Source: a virus. Taken from it: a stretch of 33,075 bases of DNA. Under the pieces are notes generated by a model, which was not told the DNA's origin, searched no databases, and worked only from the letters and a program-made list of their open reading frames with translations. Position numbers and translations under genes: made by a program. Shown here piece by piece: positions 16,701 to 25,100 of the stretch (its first letter is position 1; every line of letters starts with the position of its first letter). The stretch is from positions 1-33,075 of the IMG/VR virus record IMGVR_UViG_3300029258_005029; one strand, given 5' to 3'.

Positions 16701-18036
16701 CGACCAATTCCGCGCAAAGGGGTTTTACCCCACCAAGGCCGGCGGAAACACGGTCAAGGTCATGCGGCGCGTGTTCGAGGAAATGACCGGAGAGAAGCTC
16801 CCCCGGACCGTGAAAGGCACCCGGGAGTTTTTTAAAAACCGCGAGGGGTCTTTTTTCGTGGTGAAAGGCGTTGAAGACCTGATCCGGGAGACGGAACCGG
16901 GCAGTAAGGATGTGCCCGCCCCGGAGAGCCCGAAGCCGCAGAAAAAGGCGGAGAAAAAAGCGCCGGAACCGAGCCCGCGGGCGCCGGTGGAGATGGGCCG
17001 CGATGCGCTCCGGGCGTTCGCGGAAGAAGAGGGGCTGAAGGTTTCCACGCAAACGGCGAGTTGGGATGCGCTCTTCACCCGGGTGCGCGATGCCCTGCTC
17101 CGCAAGCAGGGGAAGGAGCCCCGTAAACGGGGGCCGGCCACGGAGGAGATTAAGAGGTTCAAACCCGGGGACCGGGTGGTCTTCGAGGAATTTGAGGGCG
17201 AAAACGAGGGCGGTCGGGCCGAGGCCACCGTCGCCGAGATACCGGAAGAGCACCGAAAGGCGGGCACCCTTCCGGTGATCGACCGGGAAGGGAGCCGCCG
17301 GGTCCTGCCGGCCGACAAGGCCTATCTCGCCATGCCGGAAAAGGAGAAGGGCGTCACCGCAGAGCCCGCAGAGGGCGCGGAGAAGACGGCGCAGCCTGCG
17401 GACAAGATGATCGGGGTGAACAGCGAGGGCCAAAAGATTTATGAGAACGAAAAGGGCCATCGCTATGTGATCGAAAAGGTGGGGGGCAGCGAGTTTAAAA
17501 CTTTTGAGCCGATTCAGTGGCCCCAGGGGACGCCCCGGGATCGCAGGCCAGAGCAGTATACGCCCGTTTCGTCCATGGCGGGGTTGAAGGAGAAGCAGGA
17601 GAAGGCCCCCGGGAAGATCAAGGATGCCTTGAGCGGGAAGGGCAACAAGTTTGAAAAAGCCGCAATTCAAAAGGCAAAAGAAATCGCCGGAGCACTGGAA
17701 CCGGGTAAGGAAGCCTATGTCGGCCCGCAATTCAGCGTGGAGGTGGGCGGAAAAGAAAAACTGGTCGGATCGGAATTTTATTTGAGAAAGGCCGGCCTGG
17801 AACCCGGGAGCGACGCGAATTATTGGAAAAAGCCTGCCGGGCCGACGGCGCCGGCGGACCTGACGGTCAAGCCGCCTGCGCTGGAGGACCTGACGATCAA
17901 GACCCGGGCCATTGTGGAGGAGACCGGGGAGCTGACCAAGGAAGCGGTGAACGAGGAGAACGCGGCGGAGGCGGTTTCCGAGATCGACGAGAAGACCGAG
18001 CGGCTCTATGAGCTGATCGAGTGTATCGAGGTGTAG
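13798..18036 (+). CDS. 1412-residue polyvalent-type protein, probably packaged and ejected
   Basis: I recognise no single family; the architecture resembles phage large polyvalent proteins. Residues 30-300 are mostly small-residue and hydrophobic (ENLPTMAAMMLPGATAM; ESGIAGLMLGGGAGAVI), suggesting membrane contact. Residues 300-440 are charged and disordered. Residues 451-490 form an SH3-like barrel candidate (VGARIRSGSVEGEIIEDRG). Residues 733-775 look like a SAP/Rho-N-like helical motif (TLRQIAKHRDIPNWQRK). Residues 1066-1180 combine another such helical motif with an FKPGDRVVF SH3-like segment, and this pair recurs at the start of the giant gene at 19165. Residues about 1205-1235 (MIGVNSEGQKIYENEKG) resemble a motif common in such proteins. 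No enzyme motif is evident. It probably travels with DNA into the host. Confidence 0.75.
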   Translation: MAIKSIAELDDWVTGETAPAERTAQPAPAQPRGFFGEAASALGMGIIQTAKSIGGALEMAGLEAGERMVDYYGEVEKSPSLRRPEHLQQDTVLEHPERLKDWRWWVRMAGENLPTMAAMMLPGATAMKAAQAGLKGVQAGKFAALGIRGARAAKILSKGRKIIKGAATAGGWTGAATVESGAAYNDAKEEMLREGYDPDLAERIATLEGLTVGTANAMLETAPFLEALFGGVGKKALTRIVRTALFEGTTETAQEAVNMLVAQAGHEPDITTREALGRALESGIAGLMLGGGAGAVIRGERDAARKDEEDTKKKKKTEQEQPLGAAPDQVAETVQAGPRARAEEERRKVEHQKEVKEKAAGLLAEIESEVQPGPVYEGAEGKEVPAEERPALTAPAERTERRPSLAEFAEEEEEAPESPAGQGVSEPASQEPRESTISDEGIPKPSLFVEVGARIRSGSVEGEIIEDRGKKWAVRSDGGMTVIVPKDGPIEVLGPAEEKKEPAAEPKGGSEKKPTPAEVSTDQEEKEEEAPLPSSMPPGMQAKYREIVGEAERRLHELEVQGKPTDTRAPAYVEALKKVEAIRGTVDRLRNQQEAVDKGYKRGDPKKLQETLERLQEDLDRTDLDDPRYNPVPEADLKRGGKEIKDPWNDRKITNYKKRGDYYTGIVWSYEDREPSYWFASREDYGALPESEKAEGRPRLDGIGSTEARAVAHLEENIRKDASRDALLNRTDFSREELKGVGNVTLRQIAKHRDIPNWQRKQTKTLIDEILDGQPPRSGGEVIESAPGEEQKGPGFKPSKTVEPPKIEHRGGGKSLTGGKPLAEPAEGAEKTGGEAQPETVYGKVFKGIPVDKPAAELTDEEMDRILEPDGNSMRLRNKELGEYEVDPRFHVMVKKGEPGYQPSWKADRQPVRTDFRAVREYLKTGKFTTPFGEQIDRLSGVMQARGIADPKEALGAASRVLHTIRTGDQFRAKGFYPTKAGGNTVKVMRRVFEEMTGEKLPRTVKGTREFFKNREGSFFVVKGVEDLIRETEPGSKDVPAPESPKPQKKAEKKAPEPSPRAPVEMGRDALRAFAEEEGLKVSTQTASWDALFTRVRDALLRKQGKEPRKRGPATEEIKRFKPGDRVVFEEFEGENEGGRAEATVAEIPEEHRKAGTLPVIDREGSRRVLPADKAYLAMPEKEKGVTAEPAEGAEKTAQPADKMIGVNSEGQKIYENEKGHRYVIEKVGGSEFKTFEPIQWPQGTPRDRRPEQYTPVSSMAGLKEKQEKAPGKIKDALSGKGNKFEKAAIQKAKEIAGALEPGKEAYVGPQFSVEVGGKEKLVGSEFYLRKAGLEPGSDANYWKKPAGPTAPADLTVKPPALEDLTIKTRAIVEETGELTKEAVNEENAAEAVSEIDEKTERLYELIECIEV
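16264..16294 (+). repeat. 31-base dispersed direct repeat, copy 1
   Basis: It matches 17359-17389 with one mismatch and in the same reading frame. It encodes AEPAEGAEKT in a linker between domains. Confidence 0.9.
17359..17389 (+). repeat. 31-base dispersed direct repeat, copy 2
   Basis: Second copy of the repeat at 16264-16294, again encoding the AEPAEGAEKT linker. It lies just after the SAP/SH3-like module of the same protein. Confidence 0.9.
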
Positions 18037-18336
18037 ATGAAGAGCATCAGCCGAAAGCGGGCGGAAGAGTTGGGCGTGGTCCGGCGGGTCCGGTCCCAAC
18101 AAAAAACGGTCGTTGAAAAAGCCGCCGCCGGGGACAAGGCTCGGGCCATGCTGGAGCTTGCGGCCCGGGAGATCGGGGACAGCCGGGCCTTTCAGGCCGC
18201 GATCCTGGAGCGGCTCTCGAAGGTGATCGAGGCGGACGGCCGGATCAAGAACTGGAAGGAGCTGGAGGTGGAGGCCGTGGAGAGAACGGAAGACGGCCGG
18301 GTGAGAAAATGGCGAATTAGAAAGGTGGCGTCGTGA
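18037..18336 (+). CDS. Small basic helical protein
   Basis: A 99-residue protein. Its ATG is the codon right after the upstream stop, and its own TGA overlaps the GTG of the next gene, so it sits in a tightly coupled series. It is helical and strongly basic at the N-terminus (SISRKRAEELGVVRRVRSQQ), and ends in charged strand-like sequence (VERTEDGRVRKWRIRKV). I do not recognise a family. The high charge would allow nucleic-acid binding or binding to the large protein encoded upstream. Confidence 0.75.
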   Translation: MKSISRKRAEELGVVRRVRSQQKTVVEKAAAGDKARAMLELAAREIGDSRAFQAAILERLSKVIEADGRIKNWKELEVEAVERTEDGRVRKWRIRKVAS

Positions 18337-18860
18337 ATTTCCAGGCTTTTTTTCACGAGATGGTCGGGAATGAAATGACCCCGAAGACCGGGCTTTCTCC
18401 GACGATTGATATTTACGACGTGAATGCGGCGGCCAAAGTCGTGGATGCGCAAGCCATGACCGAGGTGGGCGGCGGGTTCTACAAATACGAATACGCGATC
18501 AGCGAGGACCGGGAGTACGGTTGGGTCTGCGATGCGGGGCAGGATTTAATCGGGGCGAGCCGTAAGGCATACGCCGGCGCCTTTGCCTTCGGGGACTATA
18601 AGGCCGACTTGACGGGGCTGTCGGCCGATCTGGCGGCCGTGGAGACCAAAACAGATCGGATTCTCGGGCTGGTGCATGAGAACATGATGATCGATCAATG
18701 CGTGTTCGATGCGGACGACAATTTGACAAGCGGCCGGCTGCGGATTTATTCCGCCGCGGCCAGCGTCGGGACGGGGTCCGATGTGGTTGCGACATACACG
18801 ATTACGGCGGTCGGCGCCGGACCCGGGAAGTTCGATTCGTGGCGGATGGTGAAGGATTAG
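18333..18860 (+). CDS. Phage structural protein, neck or fibre-associated type
   Basis: A 175-residue protein that starts at GTG in a GTGA overlap with the upstream stop. The N-terminal pattern GLSPTIDIYDVNAAAKVV, then MTEVGGGFYKYEYAI, and the C-terminal ILGLVHENMMIDQCVFDADD, then LTSGRLRIYSAA, recur in small virion proteins of many phages; I know no proven function. The predicted fold is an N-terminal beta domain, a short helix and a C-terminal beta segment. It is probably a tail or fibre-attachment component. Confidence 0.75.
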   Translation: MNFQAFFHEMVGNEMTPKTGLSPTIDIYDVNAAAKVVDAQAMTEVGGGFYKYEYAISEDREYGWVCDAGQDLIGASRKAYAGAFAFGDYKADLTGLSADLAAVETKTDRILGLVHENMMIDQCVFDADDNLTSGRLRIYSAAASVGTGSDVVATYTITAVGAGPGKFDSWRMVKD

Positions 18861-18899
18861 GCCGGGTGCGGCGGCACGGAGGGCGGAAAAAGACAAACC

Positions 18900-19124
18900 A
18901 TGTTGAGCCAGTGCTTGGCAACACGGGGGAAATGCGGCGGCGGGAGCCAGGGCGTGGCAACGGCCGGAAAGTACCCGATCCGGGCCGTGGTCGTGGTCGT
19001 GTCGACCGAGGAACCCGTGATCGGTGCTTACGGCGGCAGCGTGCCGTCGGGGCCGAGCGCGAAGCGGGACCGGGACGAGCTGGTCGAGCTGATCGTGATC
19101 CTGGCCGGTGCGGATGTGTTGTAG
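18900..19124 (+). CDS. Small hypothetical protein
   Basis: A 74-residue frame. The C-terminal two-thirds look protein-like (YPIRAVVVVVSTEEPVIGAYGG, then DELVELIVILAG). The N-terminus is less convincing, and an in-frame GTG at 18954 could be the real start, giving about 56 residues. The purine-rich GGAGGG near 18878 is somewhat far from the ATG. It fills the space between two certain genes in the same direction. No family is recognised. Confidence 0.5.
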   Translation: MLSQCLATRGKCGGGSQGVATAGKYPIRAVVVVVSTEEPVIGAYGGSVPSGPSAKRDRDELVELIVILAGADVL

Positions 19125-19164
19125 AAAATCGATAAAGAGATGAAGGCGGGGTGAAAAGAAAGTT

Positions 19165-22100
19165 ATGGCGAGTTTGGCGTATTGTCTGGATTTAAAGGCA
19201 CACCGGGATGCGTTTTCCGACGCGGAGAAGAAACGACTCATGCGCCTTGCGAAAAAGTACGGGAGCGACAAGGAAGCCGTGCTCGCCTATATCAACGAGC
19301 TGGCCGAGGAAAAAGAGCGGATTTACACCCAAGCGGAGGAGAAAGGGTGGGCGCGGCCGGCGGTCGAGAAGAAGGGGGAAAAGCCCCCCGAGACACAAGG
19401 GCCGGAGCAAGAGAAAAAGACGTTTCGGAACCTGTCCCACATGGAACGGGATGAACTGAAGCAATTCGCACGGGACAACGATTTAAAAATCAAACGAGCG
19501 AATCAATTAGGCTGGTTCGATCTTTTAAGAGAGGTGCAAGGGGCATACAACAAAAAACAGGGCTTAACCGTTGTCGATGTTATCGAGAGCCCCGGGATCG
19601 CCGTCCGCAATTTTAAACCGGGCGACCCGGTGGCATGGGAAGGCGGGAACGGAAAAGAGGAAGGCGAACGGATGTTCGGGTATGTCGCGGAGATCAAGGA
19701 CGAGAACCGCCGAACCGGCAATCTGACCATATCCGAAAAGAAAGGCGGAAACGGCAGTTGGCTGGTTCCCGCCAATAAGATGGTTAAAGTTCCGGAAACC
19801 TTGACAAAAGAAGAAAAAAAGCCGAAAATAAGCGAGGAGGAAACAAAAGATGACGAGCGTAAGCCTGAAACAACTAAAACGGATCAAGCCGGAGCAGATC
19901 GACCTGGATCACCCGGAGAGGGAGCCGGATTTCAAGAACCACCTGCGCCACCTGTTACAGAATTATCCGCAGGTGACCGGGGACCTGGCGTGGAACCGGC
20001 CCAAGGAACTGAAGGCGAGGCTGGAACGGGTGACCAAGCGGGCGATCTTACAAAGGATCATTCTGAAAAAGGAGGGACGACTCGCCCCGGATCAGATCGA
20101 GGAGGCCGTGCGGGAGATCGTGGCACCGCACGACAGCCCGGTGGACCTGGGGGAGGAACCGGAACCGCTTCCGGAGGAGGACGAACTGAGGATTCTGGCG
20201 TGGGCGGACAACCCGGACGGCCCCCCGCCGATACCCTCGCAGAAGAAGACCGGGACCACAGAATCGAAGCAAGCGACGTTCTCTTCCCTGCCGGGCCTGA
20301 AACCAAAATCCAAACCAATATCAAAGCCGTCCGACTTTACAAAAAGCTCGTAGCCGAAGACCGAAATCCCACCCCCGAAGAAAAAAAGAAACTGGCCCAG
20401 TATGTGGGATGGGGCCAGTTTGCGCAAAAAGTCTTCAATCTCAAACCCTATAAAGCCTACCTGGACGCCGTGGCCCGGGACCCGGAAGTCAAGCGGAAAC
20501 CCGAGGATTTCCTTTACGGCACGGACCTGACGAAATACCTGGACTGGGAGAAACGATACGGCCGGCACCTCCACCCGGACCTGGGCGGGGTCTTGACCCC
20601 GGAGGAGTGGGACTCGGCCGAGCGGAGCACGCTGAACGCCCATTACACCTCAAAGGATGCGATCACGGCCATGTGGCAGGCCGTGGAGCATCTCGGGTTC
20701 GAGCAGGGGGTGATTGTGGAGCCGTCGGCCGGGGTGGGGCATTTCTTCGGGCTCATGCCGGAGAAGATTCACAAGAAAAGCGTTTTGATGGGGATCGAAC
20801 TGGACGAAATTACAGGCGGGATTCTTCAAAAGCTCTATCCCCAGGCGGATATTCAAGTCACCGGGTTCGAGAAGGCCCTGGGGGTGCCGGACAACTCGGT
20901 CGACCTGGTGATCAGCAATTTCCCTTTTGGAAACTACTCGGTTTACGACAAAAAGCATAAAGATTATACGGGCTGGTCCATTCACAATTATTTTTTCGCC
21001 CGGGCCATCGACGCGGTGCGCCCGGGGGGGCTCGTCATGGGGATCACCTCGCACTGGACCCTGGACAGTAAGACGGGCGGGCCCATGCGGGAATATTGGG
21101 CCCGGAAAGCGGACCTGGTGGGCGCGGTGCGCCTGCCCAATAACGCTTTCAGCAAGGATGCGGGCACGGAGGTGACCACCGACATCCTGGTTTTCCGCAA
21201 GAAGGACGGGACCGGTCACGGCCTGGGCCGGAACTTCCGGGTGGTGCGGGAGGTGGCGGCCGGGGACAAAACCGCGGAGGTGAACGAGTATTTTGCGGAC
21301 CATCCGGAGATGGTCCTGGGCCGGCACAGCCTCAAGGGGAAGATGCACGGCCGGCAGGCCGCGGAGGAGGAGTACACCGTCGAGCCCGTTTTCGGCCGGG
21401 ACGCGCTTCAGGAAAACCTGGCCAAGGCGTTCACGGCGCTTCCCTCGAACATCTACGGGGAAGGACAAGGAAAGGATGCGGCCGAGCGGGTCCGGGCCGA
21501 AGAGGGACAGACCGACGGGAGCCTGGTCGAGTCCGACGACGGCAAGATTTACATGGTGGAAGAGGGGCTTTTGAAAGAGCCCATGATGTTCGACAGCAAG
21601 GGCAATTATGTCAAGGCCATCAACACCAAGGCCCGGGAGCGCCGGGTCCGGGATTACCTGGCCCTCAAGGCCGCGGCGAAAAAGCAGATCGACCGGGAGC
21701 TTTCCGAGGATGCCACGGACGAGGAGATTGAAACGCTCCGGGCCGAACTCAACCGCCGCTATGATCGGTTCTACAAGAACAACAAAGCCTTAAACAGTGT
21801 CGCCAACGGATTTTTGCGGAAGATCGATATCGAGTTTCCCATTATGGACGCCCTGGAGACCGAGGCCCGGGAGAACATCAGCTTCAAGGTGCCCAAGGGG
21901 CAGAAAAACGCCGGCGAGCAACGGTTTAAATTCAAGTACACCTACACGAAGGGGCCGATCCTCCAAAAGCGGGCCCTTTATCCCTTCCGGGAACCGGAGC
22001 GGGCCGAGACCGTCGAGGACGCCATCGCTCTTTCCCGGGTCTACCGGGGCGGGGTATCGACCCGATACCTGGGGAAACTCCTGGGGCGGGATCCGGAGGA

Positions 22101-25100
22101 GGTGCGACAGGAGATCCTGGAGCGGGAACTCGTGTACCTGGACCCTGAAACGGGTGTGCTGGAGGCCCCGGACCGTTACCTATCCGGTCATGTGCGGAAG
22201 AAGCTGGACATCGCCCGGGACCGGGCCAAGGAGGACAAAACCTTCGAGGCCAATGTGAAGGCCCTGGAAAAAGTCCAGCCCGAGCCCCTGGATATCGCGT
22301 TTATCGAGTTCCGCCTCGGCACCGCCTGGATGCCCCCGGAGGCGGTGCAGGACTTCCTACGGGATGTGATCGGGGTCGAGGCGGAGGTCGTCAATGTGCG
22401 GACCCAGGAGGAGACCCACTGGGCCGTTCGCGTAAGCGACGGCGAGCGGTCGGCCCGGAACGTGGAGACCTGGGGGGTCTCCTGGGAGCGCATAAACGGG
22501 GGCACGGGCGTCCGCACCGGAACCGATCTGGTGGAGAGGGCCCTCAACCTGCGCCGGCCGGAGATCCGCGACCCCCGGTACAACGACAAAGGCGACCCTT
22601 CGGGGAGCGTGCTCAACGCCAAAGCCACCCTACAGGCCCGGAACAAGACGGACGAGCTTCAGTTCGAGTTTTTGCAGTACATCCGGAAACACGATACCTG
22701 GGGGCAAAAGTGCGCGGATATCTATAACGACATCGCCCGGGGGTGGCGCCGGCGGGAGACGCCCACGCCGGATATCGAGCGGTTTCCCGGGGCCAGCCGG
22801 GCGGTCAAGCTCCGGGACCTTCAGAAGCGCGGGGTCGCCCGCGCGCTCCAGGACAGCACCCTTTTGGCCTACGGGGTGGGCACGGGCAAGACCTTCACCT
22901 TTATTTCGCTCGCCATGGAGATGCGCCGGATCGGCACGGCCCGAAAGCCCATGATTGTGGTGGACGGGGCCACGGTGGACCAGTATGCCCGGGATTTCAA
23001 GGCCCTCTATCCCCAGGCCAAGGTGCTCGTGCCCGGGGACAAGATGCGCACGGGCAAGAACCGCACCCGGCTCCTGGCGCAGATCGCTATGGGGGACTGG
23101 GACGCGGTGGTGATCCCGGACAGTTTTTTCGACCGGATCCCCAACGACCCGGCCCGGGCGCAGGCTTTCATCGAGGAGAGCCTGGCAGGGCTCCGGGCCG
23201 CACTTTCCAAGGCCCGATCCAACGCCCCCGGCAATTCGGAGCGGGAGATAGAGCGGGACCCCACGGTGAAGCAGCTCCGCCGGCAGTTGGAAAACAAGGA
23301 GGCCAAGCTCGAAAAGCTCCTGGACAGGGAGACGGACCCGGCCATGCCTTTCGAGAAGATGGGGGTGGATGCGCTCCTGGTGGACGAGGCCCACCGCTAC
23401 AAGCGGGGGGAGTTCTACACGCAGATGGGGAACATCAAGGGGATCGACCACGGAGCGAGCCAGCGGAGCGCCGGGCTCCTCATGAAGGCCCGGTATGTGC
23501 AGGAAAAGACGGGGGGGAAGAACGTGGTCCTCGCCACGGGAACGCCCATCTCGAACACCACGGCGGAACTCTGGACCCTGCTCCGCTACATCCGGCCCCA
23601 GCTTCTCAAAGAGTTTCATTGCGAGCTGTTCGACGATTTTGCGGCCATGTTCGGGGAGAGCCAGGTCCAGACCGAGCAGACCGCGGACGGCACGTTCAAG
23701 CAGGTGGAGCGGTTCAATAAGTATAAGAACGGGACGGACCTGCTCACCATGTTTTTCGAGGCCACGGACGTGGCCCTCACCCAGTGGGCCGACCTGAACC
23801 TGCCGGAGATGGAAGGCGGGCAGGTTCAGTCGGTCGTGGTGGAGCGGAGCGAGGCTATGGCCGGGTTCATCGAGGAGCTCAAGAGCGCCATGGAGTGGTA
23901 CGAGTCGCTGGCGGGGCCGGGTAAGCTGGATTACGGCTACATCCCCGTCTCGGTTTACACCCTGGCGCGGCAGGGGGCCGTGGACCTGCGGCTCGTGGAC
24001 CCGGAACGCTACGGGGACGACCCGGGGAGCAAGGTGAATGTCATGCTCCGGAAGGTTCACGAGATTTGGAAGGAGACGGCCAAGGACCGGAGCACCCAGG
24101 CGATATTCTGCGACCTCCACCACGATCCGTCCAAGACCTTCGATCTTTACAAGGACATGAAGGAGAAGCTCGTCAAGATGGGGATCCCGGAAGAGGAGAT
24201 CATCATCTACCGGGACGCCGATTCGGACGCAAAGCGGGACGCGGTGAAGGACCTTCTGCGCCTGGGGGATGCGCGGGTGGTGATCGGGTCGAGCACCAAG
24301 CTCGGGGTGGGGGTCAACATTCAGGATAAGCTCATTGCGGCCCATCACGTGGACCCGCCTCAGCTCCCCAAGGACATCGAACAGCGCAACGGCCGGATCG
24401 TGCGGGAGAAAAACGAAAACCCGGTGGTCCGGGTCTACGCCTACGGGGTCAAGGACACGCTCGACAGCGTGCTCTACGACCGGCTGTTGAAGAAGCAGTT
24501 TTTTATCGATCAGATTTTATCCGGGGACATCGAGGGCCGCACGTTCGAGGAGCCGTCGAGCGAAAGCCTTATGTCTTTTGCGGAGATGCAGGCGGCTTTT
24601 GCGGGCAACCCGCTTTTGTATGAGAAAAACGAGATCGACGCCCGGGTGCGCGAGCTCCGGATTATGGAGCAGCAGCACCAGGTCCGGGTGAGCAAGGCCC
24701 GCCAGGAAGCCAGGTGGCTCAAGGAGAAGGTGATCCCCGGATATGAGAAGGACCTGGTCAAAGCCCGGTCCCGGGCGAAACGGTTTGCGAAGTTGTTTCC
24801 CGAATCGAAATACGCAGAGGCGACCTATGAAGGGAAGGTGCTCGACCGGAAGGACTTTATCGAGGCGTTGACCGAGGCCCGGGTTGCAATGGGCAAGGCC
24901 CTGGCGAAGAAGTTTAAGGGCATGACCGTTGTAGACTTCCATCACGAGGATGCAATGGGCCGCAACCGGGAGATGTTCGCCGAGGCGGAGATCGGCGGGC
25001 TGACGGTCAAGTTCGATATCGAGGTGCACATCTCGGACTGGAACTTGCGATATTACGATAACAAGAAAACAGCCAAACACAAGCTCAAGCTGGAGGAGCT

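Noticed and set aside
15640-18102. Minus-strand open frame of 820 codons opposite the 1412-residue protein
   Set aside because: Same reason: antisense to a supported gene, Leu/Arg/Pro-rich product, no Shine-Dalgarno or neighbours on that strand.
18698-19135. Plus-strand 145-codon frame spanning the end of one gene and the next small gene
   Set aside because: The product is extremely Arg/Gly-rich and overlaps a better supported gene (18333-18860) in another frame.
20381-20388. Second A7 / A-AAA-AAG heptamer in the giant frame
   Set aside because: It lies inside a conserved Lys-rich part of the methyltransferase lead-in (PEEKKKL), with no gene boundary near it, so it is explained by lysine codons. 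It also warns against over-reading the first heptamer.
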